Below, one piece after another: positions 16,681 through 25,536 of a DNA stretch of 64,000 nt. Source of the stretch: Desulforhopalus vacuolatus. Lineage in GTDB: Bacteria > Desulfobacterota > Desulfobulbia > Desulfobulbales > Desulfocapsaceae. The translations under genes and the position numbers were made by a program. The stretch lies in contig NZ_JAFFPZ010000013.1 in the NCBI RefSeq assembly GCF_016918505.1, forward strand, positions 1 to 64,000. The letters are read 5' to 3'. The notes under the pieces were generated by a model that was given only the letters and a program-made list of their open reading frames with translations, had not been told where the DNA came from and made no database searches. Position 1 is the first letter of the stretch. Each line of letters opens with the position of its first letter.

Positions 16681-17399
16681 GTTTGTACAGTATCCACTGT
16701 CAGCATATAACCTCCACCCCAGATCGTTTTTATGAGTTCTGGGCTTTTGGGGTCAATTTCAATTTTTTTCCGCAGACGACTTACCTGATTGTCAATCGAA
16801 CGATCGAAGAAATCACTCTCCCTGTTGCTTGTCATATTCAGGAGTTGATCCCGTGAAAGGACAACTTTTGGGTGTTTGAGGAACGTCAATAACAATTTAA
16901 ATTCAACGGTGCTGAGTGGAATTTCATTTTCATTTATTCCCTTTTTCAAGACTCGGCGATCAACATGAAGAGTCCAATCTGCAAAAGTGATATATCCGGA
17001 TTCTATTTTAGAAAATTGCCTTGGTACACTGTTTGTTCTTCGTAATACATTCTTTATCCTCGCCAGTAACTCCCTCGGGTTGAATGGTTTTGTGACATAA
17101 TCATCTGCGCCCATTTCCAACCCTACAATAACATCTGTGTCATCAACTAACGCTGTTAAGAGAATAACAGGAATGTCTTTTGTTTCCCTGATGCGACGAC
17201 AAATATCCAACCCTCCTTCGCCAGGCATCAATATATCAAGAACTATCAAATCTATTTCGGAACTCCTTAAAAATTTGTTTAATTCCTCACCATTTGCGGC
17301 CATACTGACACGATAATTATTTTTTTGAAGATATTCTGCCAGCGGTTCGCGAATGCTTTTGTGATCATCAACAACAAGTATATGTGGATTTGTATTCAT
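16677..17399 (-). CDS. OmpR-family response regulator
   Basis: A 240-residue two-domain regulator. The receiver domain has the acidic pair VVDDHKS, the phosphorylated Asp in VLDILMPGEGG (about 56), Thr in LLTALVD and Lys in TKPF (about 106). The C-terminal winged helix (about 135-235) has PLSTVEFKLLLTFLKHP and SRDQLL, followed by RSIDNQVSRLRKKIE, typical of OmpR/PhoB. It overlaps the kinase gene downstream by four bases. The upstream region up to the divergent gene at 17916 holds repeat DNA and a long inverted repeat that could be a target. Confidence 0.95.
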   Translation of the reverse strand: MNTNPHILVVDDHKSIREPLAEYLQKNNYRVSMAANGEELNKFLRSSEIDLIVLDILMPGEGGLDICRRIRETKDIPVILLTALVDDTDVIVGLEMGADDYVTKPFNPRELLARIKNVLRRTNSVPRQFSKIESGYITFADWTLHVDRRVLKKGINENEIPLSTVEFKLLLTFLKHPKVVLSRDQLLNMTSNRESDFFDRSIDNQVSRLRKKIEIDPKSPELIKTIWGGGYMLTVDTVQT

Positions 17400-17401
17400 A
17401 A

Positions 17402-17690
17402 TATGCAGTCTGTACTGTAGGACGGAGAAAGGGAAAGGCGAAAAACGGTAAAATATTTTTTTTCACCGCGAAGAACGCGAAGGAACACGAAGGAAAGCGA
17501 AAACGGGAGACAGGGAAAAGCAAAAGGCGGAAAGACAAAGACTGGATGGCTAAAAAATTCTTTTGTTGTTCCGTCTTTCATGGGGATACCTTAAAACAGT
17601 CTCATCCCACGACAGATGTCATCGGGTTTTATTGTCCTGCTTTTTGCGGTCTCCTGCCTTCTTTCTCCCTTTTTGTCTTTTTCCCCTCTA
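17402..17690. repeat. mosaic repeat block 2
   Basis: It contains CACCGCGAAGAACGCGAAGG, a purine stretch ending CGGGAGACAGGG, and a long segment (about 17560-17690) similar to block 1 (CCGTCTTTCA, GATACCTTAA, CATCGGGTTTT, then a pyrimidine-rich array). It lies between the divergent regulator and phosphoglycerol-transferase genes. Confidence 0.7.
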
Positions 17691-17732
17691 TTTCAATGTC
17701 TCGAAGCCCTTTATATCTCTTTTCAACAAGAT

Positions 17733-17836
17733 ATAACAGGAAATTAATGTGTCAAAATATGTCAGGGGGGCCCTTTGGCACAGATTGATACATTTGCAGT
17801 GCAATGTGACATATTCTCGTGACACTCTCCTGTTAA
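17733..17836. promoter_or_regulatory. long imperfect palindrome upstream of the phosphoglycerol transferase gene
   Basis: The left arm has, in order, TAACAGGA, GTGTCA (17749-17754) and ATATGTCA (to 17764). The right arm has the same three blocks inverted: TGACATAT (from 17807), TGACAC (17820-17825) and TCCTGTTA. The arms are about 30 bases and the centre about 40 bases. It lies about 80-180 bases before the start of the LTA-synthase-like gene. It could be a paired operator for the adjacent OmpR-type regulator or a small inverted-repeat element. Confidence 0.55.
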
Positions 17837-17915
17837 GGTACCTGAAATCTCCAGATAAAGGCAGTTTCTATATTCATTCATTACATATTTGTTTGTAGTA
17901 TTTCAAGGTGACCTG

Positions 17916-19820
17916 ATGAGCGTAAAAAAAATAATGTATGCCCGTTATGGGAGTGTTGTTGTATTTAGCTCCATTTTTCTCCTTCTCGCTTTTATAACGA
18001 GGACAACTCTCCTTATTGCGGATTTTTCAAATGTTAATCCTGATATAGTGTGTATTCTTCAAATATATTTTTATGGCCTTTTTTATGATCTTATAGCACT
18101 GTCTTATTTTATTATTCCTCTCGTTCTGTATCTTTTCTTTATACCTGATTTTATTTATAGAAACAAGATTCATTTCTGGATATTCAACCTGTTTTTTATC
18201 GTTTCAGTAGGAATCCTTGTTTTTTCCTGTATTGGAGAGGGACTCTTCTGGGAAGAATTTGGGGTGCGATATAATTTTATTGCTGTTGATTATCTTGTTT
18301 ATACCCATGAAGTTATTTCGAATATCAATGAATCATATAACATGCCCCTGATTATTTCTGAAATATTGTTTTTGTCTTTTCTTCTCTTCTGGGGAATACG
18401 CAAGTTTCTCAAAAATACTCTTGTTCATGTAACATCTTTCAAGACCAGACTGGCAGCCAGCTTTTTTCTGCTTATGGTGCCTCTCATTTCTTTCTATGCA
18501 GTAGATCAAGATACTCTTGAGATAAAGAATACAACGTATGCAAATGAATTGGCGCATAATGGAATGTATCAGTTGTTTGCGGCATTTCGTAATAACGAAC
18601 TCGATTATAATAAATTTTATATATCCATTCCGAATAAAGCAGCTTTTGCCAATTTACGTACATCCCTGAAAACTCCGAACAGCGTGTATATCAGTAATGA
18701 TCCCTTTGATATTCGACGTCAGATAAAATACAGCGGAGAAGAAAAAAGATACAACATCATGCTGATCACCGTTGAAAGCTTGAGCGCCTCTTTCTTTACC
18801 CGCTTTGGGGATCAGGAAAATATAACACCGAATCTTGATAGTATCGTTAAAAAATCCCTCTTTTTCACGAATTTTTTTGCTACAGGAACGCGAACAGTTC
18901 GTGGAATGGAGGCGTTGACCCTCTCTCTGCCTCCAACCCCTGGATATTCAATTGTTAAGAGACCGAATAATGAAGGCTTGTTTTCTCTCGGAAGTGTTTT
19001 GCGCAGCAAAGGATATCTCCCTTCTTTTATTTATTCCGGAATGGGCTATTTTGATAATATGAACTCTTTTTTTTCTCATAACGGATACGAAACAGTTGAT
19101 CGTAAAAATTTTACTGAAGAAGAAGTTTCTTTTGAAAATGCCTGGGGGGTCTGTGACGAAGACCTGTATGCAAAAGCCATGCAGATTTCTGATGATGCCT
19201 GGAGAAAAGGAAAACCCTTTTATAATTTTCTGATGACAACATCAAACCACCGGCCCTACACGTATCCTGAGGGGAAGATTGACATTCCTTCGCACAGCGG
19301 AAGAAGCGGGGCGGTAAAATATACTGATTATGCTCTCGGAAAATTTTTCCGCGAAGCGCGTAAACACCCGTGGTTTGATAATACTCTCTTTGTAATTGTT
19401 GGCGATCATTGTGCTTCAAGTGCCGGAAAAACGGTCCTTCCTGTGGCGAATTATCACATCCCACTGATTATATACGCACCAGAAATTTTAAAACCTCAAG
19501 AAATCTCCACACTGTCCTCACAGATCGATTTTGCTCCAACAATTATGGGTTTGTTAAATACAAGCTATGTGTCAAATTTTTTTGGGAAAGATATTTTGTT
19601 GAATGAAAAAGGCAGGGCGTTCATTGGGACGTATCAAAAAATTGGAATGTTGCATGATGATACATTAACGGTGGAAATGCCGACGAAGCGCTCAGAATCC
19701 TTTACAGTCAGTGGCCTGCAGCAAACAGCATCTTCGATAAACGAGGATGAGTTGAAGGATCTCATCTCATACTATCAATCGGCAAGTTATCTTTTCCATA
19801 CTAAAAAAGATAAATTTTAA
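17916..19820 (+). CDS. LTA-synthase-family phosphoglycerol transferase (sulfatase fold)
   Basis: A 634-residue membrane enzyme. Five hydrophobic segments in the first 210 residues are followed by a large extracytoplasmic alkaline-phosphatase/sulfatase-type domain. Visible metal and active-site elements are ITVESLSASFF (metal-binding Glu), ATGTRTVRGMEA (nucleophile region), TSNHRPY and VGDHCASS (late Asp-His pair). In Gram-negatives such proteins move phosphoglycerol or phosphoethanolamine onto periplasmic glucans or other envelope glycans. The start at 17916 follows AAGGTGA; an ATG at 17889 lacks a ribosome site. The gene is AT-rich and divergent from the OmpR/EnvZ-type pair. The exact acceptor is unknown. 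Confidence 0.88.
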   Translation: MSVKKIMYARYGSVVVFSSIFLLLAFITRTTLLIADFSNVNPDIVCILQIYFYGLFYDLIALSYFIIPLVLYLFFIPDFIYRNKIHFWIFNLFFIVSVGILVFSCIGEGLFWEEFGVRYNFIAVDYLVYTHEVISNINESYNMPLIISEILFLSFLLFWGIRKFLKNTLVHVTSFKTRLAASFFLLMVPLISFYAVDQDTLEIKNTTYANELAHNGMYQLFAAFRNNELDYNKFYISIPNKAAFANLRTSLKTPNSVYISNDPFDIRRQIKYSGEEKRYNIMLITVESLSASFFTRFGDQENITPNLDSIVKKSLFFTNFFATGTRTVRGMEALTLSLPPTPGYSIVKRPNNEGLFSLGSVLRSKGYLPSFIYSGMGYFDNMNSFFSHNGYETVDRKNFTEEEVSFENAWGVCDEDLYAKAMQISDDAWRKGKPFYNFLMTTSNHRPYTYPEGKIDIPSHSGRSGAVKYTDYALGKFFREARKHPWFDNTLFVIVGDHCASSAGKTVLPVANYHIPLIIYAPEILKPQEISTLSSQIDFAPTIMGLLNTSYVSNFFGKDILLNEKGRAFIGTYQKIGMLHDDTLTVEMPTKRSESFTVSGLQQTASSINEDELKDLISYYQSASYLFHTKKDKF

Positions 19821-19848
19821 CCCCGACAATATTTATCATCACTGCACC

Positions 19849-19870
19849 GTGCTATACCAGCACATTTTTT
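19849..19870 (+). terminator. weak intrinsic terminator after the phosphoglycerol transferase gene
   Basis: A 5-bp stem (GTGCT/AGCAC) around ATACC is followed by ATTTTTT. It is 29 bases after the stop codon. The stem is short, so this is tentative. Confidence 0.45.
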
Positions 19871-20312
19871 ACTGATCAGAGAACGCGACTGCGTGGACAT
19901 TTTTTTTGGCGATTACGAATGGATAGGATGTAAAATTGATCTCAATGGTGATAACAGTGGCATTACATCACCATTGGTGGAAAATCGGTACGGCGGTGGT
20001 TTCCCGCAACGTTATTGTGTAGACAAGGCATGCCTTGTCTCTACGGTGGTGGCAATCAGCGAAATGGCAACTATCACCGATAACCCTCGAAATAATACAC
20101 GCCATGTTGTCACTACGGGGGATAATTGCGGGATTGCATCCGGATCTGTACAATCAATATCCGTAAGATACATTCCCAACATCGTAGAGACGCCCAAATT
20201 GGTCGTCTCTACAAAGACCTTTTGCTTTTTCCCGTCTCCCGTCTCCTTTCTCCTGTCTCCCTTTTTCCTGCCTTTGAACCCGCCAATACAAAATGTAAAT
20301 GGTGTTACTGTG
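19866..20312. repeat. mosaic repeat block 3 with two small palindromes
   Basis: It begins with the module containing AGAGAACGCGACTGCG and GGCGATTACGAATGGAT (about 19875-19925). A perfect 20-bp palindrome centred on GCATGC lies at 20021-20040 (AGACAAGGC/GCCTTGTCT). A hairpin GTAGAGACG...CGTCTCTAC lies at 20184-20212. It then has a pyrimidine-rich array (about 20223-20275) and the inverted end AATACAAAATGTAAATGG. Short open frames here are not credible genes. Confidence 0.75.
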
Positions 20313-20740
20313 CAAGGTCCGTGCAATGCGCCTGCCCGGGAAGTTCCCCGTTGTCATTCCCGCATTCCAGGTGCTTTGCAGCAGGACGTCTCCCGGCGAG
20401 GCCGCTGCAGGCATCTTTGTGCCGGTGCGGTAAAAGATAAAACGAATCTAATTCCGCGAAGTTGTGCGATGGCAGAGACTGACAACCAGGAGCTGTCTCC
20501 GCCTGCCCGGTTGTGGTTATGAGGGGTAAGATAAAGTCTTGCAACTTGTTCTTCAGGTGGTATTCTGGGTGGTTTCATTATTATTGCAGCATCCATTCTG
20601 GTCTTTCTTGCAGCTTCTTCGTCGCAGCCGAAAAATTTCCCCGGAAGTATCATGCAGCTCTCTGCGGTAAATTTTCTTCTGCTTCCTCGAGCTGATTGAA
20701 ATCCCTTTTAATTCACCAGGCACCCATGTTGCCGTCAAGT
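20313..20740. other. unassigned GC-rich leader region upstream of ileS
   Basis: About 430 bases between repeat block 3 and ileS have no credible gene on either strand; open frames lack ribosome sites and recognisable motifs. It is GC-rich like the core, unlike the repeats. It could hold the ileS promoter and leader, an unrecognised small RNA or a decayed gene. I did not see SRP, RNase P or tmRNA signatures. Confidence 0.4.
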
Positions 20741-20760
20741 AGCGTGTAAGGAGATATAAT

Positions 20761-23568
20761 ATGGACTACAGGGATACCCTCAATCTCCCCAGAACCGGGT
20801 TTAAGATGAAGGCAAATCTTGCTCAAAAAGAACCGCAGGTTCTCAAACAGTGGGATAAAGGTGAGCTCTATCAAAAACTGCTGAAGAATGGTGAGGGGAA
20901 ACCTCTCTTTATTCTGCACGATGGCCCTCCCTATGCCAACGGCAATATTCACGTGGGACACGCCTTCAACAAGATTCTCAAGGATATTATCCTGCGTTCA
21001 CGGCGGATGACCGGTTTTAATGCTCCCTACGTGCCTGGCTGGGACTGCCACGGCCTGCCCATTGAGATTAATGTGGACAAGGAGCTGGGGGACAAAAAGA
21101 AGACCATTCCTGTTCTCTCCAAACGTGCCGCCTGCCGCAAATATGCGGGCAAATGGATCAAGACGCAGAAGGAGCAATTCAAACGGCTTGGGATCCTCGG
21201 CGACTGGGATACCCCGTATCTGACGATTAATTACAGCTACGAAGCGGCCATTGCCCGTGAATTCAATAAATTTCTGCTCAGCGGGTCGGTGGTGCGCAAC
21301 CGGAAACCGGTCTACTGGTGCTCTACCTGCAGAACAGCGCTTGCCGAGGCTGAAGTTGAATACCACGATCACACCTCGCCCTCCATATATGTCAAGTTCC
21401 AGGCTGCGGAAGACTTTTCTGATATTGACAAATCCCTCGCCGGAAACAAAACATATTTTGTCATCTGGACGACCACTCCCTGGACTCTGCCAGCCAACCT
21501 TGCAGTCGCCATGCATCCCGATTTCACCTACGCCGCTGTTCGTGTGGGGGAGGAGACCTGGGTCATTGCCGAGGCTCTGGTTGAGAAAATGATGGCCGAG
21601 ATCGGCGTGGATTCCTGGGAGATTGTTGGAACCTTTCCTTCTTCCGGATTTGAAAAACGGAACTGCCGCCATCCCTTTATGGACCGTGACTCCCTGCTGG
21701 TACTTGCCGACTATGTTACCGCTGATGCCGGTACCGGGTGTGTGCATACTGCTCCCGGACATGGCGCGGATGACTACTTGACCGGTCTGCGCTATGGCCT
21801 TGAAATCCTTTCGCCAGTGGACGCCGAGGGTGTGTATACCGAAGAGGCTGGACGCTACGCCGGAGAGCATGTTCCCGAGGTAAACAAGAAAATCATCGAA
21901 GATCTGAAGGCTGAGGGTTCTCTGGTGTTCACTGCACCTATAAACCACAGCTACCCGCACTGCTGGCGCTGCAAGAAGCCGGTGATGTATCGCGCAACTC
22001 CGCAGTGGTTCATCTCCATGGAGAAAAATGATCTGCGCAAGAAGGCTCTTGAAGAGATTCGCCAGACATCCTGGACCCCTTCCTGGGGGGAAAACCGCAT
22101 CTACAGTATGGTGGAAAACAGACCGGACTGGTGCCTCTCCCGGCAGCGGAGCTGGGGCGTGCCGCTCACGGTTATTACCTGCCGCAAATGCGGAGAGATT
22201 GTAAAGAATGACGAAGTGGTGCAGAAGGTGGATGCACTCTTTTTGCAAGAGGGTGCCGATGCCTGGTACTCCCACGAAGTAGGAGACTTCCTGCCTGAAG
22301 GCTACACCTGTTCCTGTGGTTCCAGCGAGTTTGAGAAAGAGAAAGATATCCTTGATGTCTGGTTTGATTCCGGCACCAGTTTTGCCGCTGTCCTTGAGCA
22401 GCGTGAGGAACTGCAGTTTCCAGCCGATCTCTACCTTGAGGGAAGTGATCAGCACCGGGGCTGGTTTCAGAGTTCTCTGCTCTGCTCTGTGGCCAATCGG
22501 GGTTGTGCGCCATACAAAGGTGTTCTCACCCACGGCTACACTGTGGATGGTGAGGGCAAGAAGATGTCGAAATCGGTGGGCAACGTCATCGGACCTGCCG
22601 AGGTTGTGGAAAAATATGGTGCGGAGGTTCTCCGTCTCTGGGTTGCGTCTGAGGATTACACCGGCGATGTGAAGGTGAGCGATATCATCCTGAAGCAGAT
22701 CTCCGATTCCTATCGTAAGATTCGCAACACCATCCGCTACTTCCTCAGTAATCTCAATGATTTCGATCCAACTGCCAACCGTGTTGCTCCGGAGGACATG
22801 CCGGAGATTGATCGCTGGGCGCTGGCCAAATTTGAAGAGCTCCGCAGGATGGTGACGGAAGATTACGAAAAATTCGAGTTCCATGGGATCTTCCAGCAGG
22901 TGAATTACTTCTGCGGTATCACCATGAGTTCTTTCTATCTCGATATTCTCAAGGATCGTCTTTACACTGAGGCACCAGATTCGCAGATACGTCGCTCCGC
23001 CCAGACCGTGATGTATGATATCATCAGTGGCCTGTTGCGGCTCATCAGCCCGATTCTCGTCTTTACTTCTTCCGAAGCATGGGACAGCCTGCAGGGGCGT
23101 AACGATACATCGCCACTGGAAGAGTCGATTTTCTTCACTGAATTTCCTGGCGCGAACGGTATGGAGCTGGAACCCTTTATGATGGAACGATGGGACAAGC
23201 TGCTCAAGGTTCGTTCCGAGATCACCAGGGCGCTGGAGACAGCCCGGCGTGAGAAGGTAATCGGCCACTCTCTTGAGGCGGAGGTTATGCTCCGGGCGGA
23301 AGGGGATGTCGGGGAGTTCATCACACGCGAGTGGCAAACTCTCAAGAATATATCCATCATCTCCAAGATGAGCGTCTTTACTGCCGCTGCCGAGGGCGAT
23401 GTGGTATATGAGAGTGAGGAATTCCCGGGTTTCACTGTTGCAGTTCATCCAGCCAGAGGGGAAAAATGTGAACGTTGCTGGATCCGCTCTGAAGAGGTCG
23501 GAGAGAATCCCGAGCATCCACAGCTCTGTGGCCGCTGTTCTTCTGTCCTCAAGGAGCTTGGACTGTAA
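20761..23568 (+). CDS. ileS: isoleucyl-tRNA synthetase
   Basis: A 935-residue class I synthetase that charges tRNA-Ile. The HIGH motif appears as HVGH at about 64-67 within YANGNIHVGHAFNK, and KMSKS at about 601-605. The editing (CP1) domain lies between. A tRNA-binding C-terminal part ends with a zinc-finger pattern (CERCW ... CGRC). AAGGAG precedes the ATG at good distance. It abuts lspA directly (stop TAA then GTG), a common ileS-lspA arrangement, and fabD follows, so the three form an operon. Confidence 0.99.
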   Translation: MDYRDTLNLPRTGFKMKANLAQKEPQVLKQWDKGELYQKLLKNGEGKPLFILHDGPPYANGNIHVGHAFNKILKDIILRSRRMTGFNAPYVPGWDCHGLPIEINVDKELGDKKKTIPVLSKRAACRKYAGKWIKTQKEQFKRLGILGDWDTPYLTINYSYEAAIAREFNKFLLSGSVVRNRKPVYWCSTCRTALAEAEVEYHDHTSPSIYVKFQAAEDFSDIDKSLAGNKTYFVIWTTTPWTLPANLAVAMHPDFTYAAVRVGEETWVIAEALVEKMMAEIGVDSWEIVGTFPSSGFEKRNCRHPFMDRDSLLVLADYVTADAGTGCVHTAPGHGADDYLTGLRYGLEILSPVDAEGVYTEEAGRYAGEHVPEVNKKIIEDLKAEGSLVFTAPINHSYPHCWRCKKPVMYRATPQWFISMEKNDLRKKALEEIRQTSWTPSWGENRIYSMVENRPDWCLSRQRSWGVPLTVITCRKCGEIVKNDEVVQKVDALFLQEGADAWYSHEVGDFLPEGYTCSCGSSEFEKEKDILDVWFDSGTSFAAVLEQREELQFPADLYLEGSDQHRGWFQSSLLCSVANRGCAPYKGVLTHGYTVDGEGKKMSKSVGNVIGPAEVVEKYGAEVLRLWVASEDYTGDVKVSDIILKQISDSYRKIRNTIRYFLSNLNDFDPTANRVAPEDMPEIDRWALAKFEELRRMVTEDYEKFEFHGIFQQVNYFCGITMSSFYLDILKDRLYTEAPDSQIRRSAQTVMYDIISGLLRLISPILVFTSSEAWDSLQGRNDTSPLEESIFFTEFPGANGMELEPFMMERWDKLLKVRSEITRALETARREKVIGHSLEAEVMLRAEGDVGEFITREWQTLKNISIISKMSVFTAAAEGDVVYESEEFPGFTVAVHPARGEKCERCWIRSEEVGENPEHPQLCGRCSSVLKELGL

Positions 23569-24051
23569 GTGTGGTATTATCTTTCAGTAATTCTTGCTCT
23601 TGTACTGGATCAGCTTTCCAAAGCCTGGATACTTGAGCATTTCGAAAAATTTGATATGCGGGAGATTATTCCCGGTTTCTTCAATTTCTTTTATGTTACC
23701 AACACCGGTGCGGCCTTCTCCTTTCTTGCGGATGTTGATGCTTCCTGGCCGCACTGGTTTTTTCTTTCCATCAGCCTGGTTGCAGTGGTTGTAATTACTT
23801 TCTACAACCGCTTTTTGCGACACCATGGCGGAGGGATGTTGACATCCATTGCCCTTGGTTTTATTGCTGGCGGGGCTCTCGGGAATGTTATTGATCGGCT
23901 GCGTTATGGAGCAGTGACCGATTTTCTCGATTTTTACTACGGCAGCTATCACTGGCCGGCATTTAACCTTGCAGATTCTTTTATCTGCGTGGGGGCAGTG
24001 TTGCTTATCGTATTATCTTTTTTCAATTCAGGTCCCAGAGAGGACAACTAA
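23569..24051 (+). CDS. lspA: lipoprotein signal peptidase (signal peptidase II)
   Basis: A 160-residue inner-membrane aspartyl protease that removes signal peptides from prolipoproteins. It has four hydrophobic segments. The catalytic Asp residues lie in GNVIDRLRYGAVTDFLDF and FNLADS, as in the family, and DQLSKAWI is the N-terminal conserved segment. The start is a GTG immediately after the ileS stop. The neighbouring fabD starts 10 bases downstream. Confidence 0.98.
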   Translation: MWYYLSVILALVLDQLSKAWILEHFEKFDMREIIPGFFNFFYVTNTGAAFSFLADVDASWPHWFFLSISLVAVVVITFYNRFLRHHGGGMLTSIALGFIAGGALGNVIDRLRYGAVTDFLDFYYGSYHWPAFNLADSFICVGAVLLIVLSFFNSGPREDN

Positions 24052-24061
24052 AGGACAACAG

Positions 24062-25009
24062 ATGAAAATTGCTATTCTTTTTCCGGGCCAGGGTTCGCAG
24101 TCAATTGGTATGGCCAGAGAATTTCGGGACAAGAGCGCAGCCTGTGCTTCCATCATGGATAACGCTGAGAAGGTGCTTGGTAAACCGCTGGCCAGACTGA
24201 GTGACGAGGGGCCGATGGAGGCTCTGATTCCGGCGGATATCGTACAGCCGGCGATCACTGTTGCCAACCTTGTCTGCTGGCAGGCCTTTCGTGAGGCTGT
24301 CGGAGGCAAAATGGCAATCAACTCCTTTGCCGGACACAGCCTTGGAGAATACTCCGCACTTTTTGCCGCCGGAGTTATCTCCGCCGATGACGCTTTGCGT
24401 CTCGTAACAAAACGCGGTGAGCTGATGGGCCGTGAAGGTGCTGCCCATCCAGGTGGGATGCGGGCCGTGCTTGGTCTTACTATTGACAAAGTGGAAGAGA
24501 TATTGCGTGAGTATAAAGGTGACGGTGTGGTAGTTGCCGCCAACCACAATACTCCGCAGCAGACGGTTATATCCGGCTCCATGGAAGGACTGAATGGTGT
24601 TGAGCCAGGCCTTGTGGAGGCCGGTGCGAAGATTATTCCACTGAAAGTTTCCGTCGCCAACCACAGTCCTCTTGTTGCCGGGTCTATTCCTGATTTCACT
24701 GCCTTTCTGGATGATATCAGGTTCAATATTCCGCTGGTTCCAATTTATTTCAACGTTTCTGCACAGAAAGAGTATGCCCCTGTACGGATGAAAGAAATGA
24801 TGTCCCGTCAAATCGCTTCCAAGGTTCGCTGGTGTGAAATTATCACCCGCATGATTGCCGAGGGCACCGATACTTTTATCGAAATTGGACCGAAAACAGT
24901 TCTTAAAGGGATGATGAAAAAGATTGTACCGCGCGGGGTGAAGGTGACCGCTCTGCAGTTTGACACTCCGGAAGGACTGGAGAAGGTGGTGGAGAAACTG
25001 GAAATCTGA
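24062..25009 (+). CDS. fabD: malonyl-CoA:ACP acyltransferase
   Basis: A 315-residue cytosolic enzyme that loads malonyl groups on acyl carrier protein for fatty-acid synthesis. It starts with MKIAILFPGQGSQ, the family N-terminus; the active-site Ser is in FAGHSLGEYSAL, and a late His in VANHSPLV matches the second catalytic residue. The correct start is the ATG at 24062 with AGGA upstream; a longer open frame into lspA is spurious. It is separated from the rest of the fatty-acid genes and sits behind ileS-lspA. Confidence 0.98.
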   Translation: MKIAILFPGQGSQSIGMAREFRDKSAACASIMDNAEKVLGKPLARLSDEGPMEALIPADIVQPAITVANLVCWQAFREAVGGKMAINSFAGHSLGEYSALFAAGVISADDALRLVTKRGELMGREGAAHPGGMRAVLGLTIDKVEEILREYKGDGVVVAANHNTPQQTVISGSMEGLNGVEPGLVEAGAKIIPLKVSVANHSPLVAGSIPDFTAFLDDIRFNIPLVPIYFNVSAQKEYAPVRMKEMMSRQIASKVRWCEIITRMIAEGTDTFIEIGPKTVLKGMMKKIVPRGVKVTALQFDTPEGLEKVVEKLEI

Positions 25010-25039
25010 GTTTTCCCTTTCATCGGTTTCCTGCCCCGC

Positions 25040-25063
25040 CTCCCTTCCTCTTTGGAAGGGGAG
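25040..25063. repeat. inverted repeat after fabD
   Basis: CTCCCTTCC and GGAAGGGGAG pair around TCTTT, 30 bases after fabD. There is no T run, so it is a possible but unproven transcription-end hairpin. Confidence 0.45.
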
Positions 25064-25067
25064 TGAG

Positions 25068-25334
25068 ACCATTCCTATTAAGTTGTGACCTTACTCAATG
25101 CCATTTTCACTTTCTATTGGCGAATTCAAAGGCAGGGGGGATGGGAGACAGGAGAAAGGAGACGGGAGACAGGGAAAAGCAAAAGACGGAACAGCGAAAA
25201 ACTTTTTGCCAAAGGAAAGCTCTAAACATGCGAATAAAGGCAAAAAACTTTAAAAAAGATTTTAAAATTAAACAGAGAATTGCTGTTGTTCTATCTTTAC
25301 TCGTTCTCTGGTTAATACAAAATGTAAATGGTAT
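25068..25334. repeat. mosaic repeat block 4 (well-preserved copy)
   Basis: It runs from ACCATTCCTATTAAGTTG to the inverted end AATACAAAATGTAAATGGTAT. In between are CTATTGGCGAATTCAAAGGC, a purine array of heptamers (about 25132-25180), the module GACGGAACAGCGAAAAAC with TTTTTGCCAAAGG, and an AT-rich module with AAACAGAGAATTGCTGTTG. This copy best shows the order of modules. It is followed 16 bases later by an element of the other repeat family. Confidence 0.85.
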
Positions 25335-25350
25335 GAAATCTTTTACAGAA

Positions 25351-25513
25351 GGGTATCTTGAAACAGCTTGTATTTCGTTCATATTCGAGGCACAGGAGAA
25401 AATTTATTAGAGCAATGTTCGATCTCTCGACGTCTCGTTCCTCGCTTTGTCGGAGGATAAATTTTTGACTGTAACGAAGAAGATGGGCGAAAAACTGGTT
25501 ATTCAAGGTACCC
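25351..25513. repeat. inverted-repeat element (163 bp), copy 2, upstream of bioB
   Basis: Ends GGGTATCTTGAA and TTCAAGGTACCC are flanked by AGAA on both sides (25347-25350 and 25514-25517). It is an inverted version of the copy at 31224-31364, with the segments TTCATATTCGAGGCACAG and GACTGTAACGAAGAAGATGG in common. Part of its right half is an open frame running into bioB. Confidence 0.88.
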
Positions 25514-25536
25514 AGAACAGAAAACAGGAAGAAGCC

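Noticed and set aside
20998-23517. An 839-residue open frame antisense to ileS
   Set aside because: It is a codon-bias shadow of ileS: no ribosome site, no recognisable domain, and the opposite strand has a full, motif-complete synthetase.
25300-25325. A BirA-box-like GGTTAATACAA upstream of bioB
   Set aside because: It lies in a sequence that is part of the mosaic repeat end (AATACAAAATGTAAATGG) found at many loci, so it is not evidence of biotin regulation.
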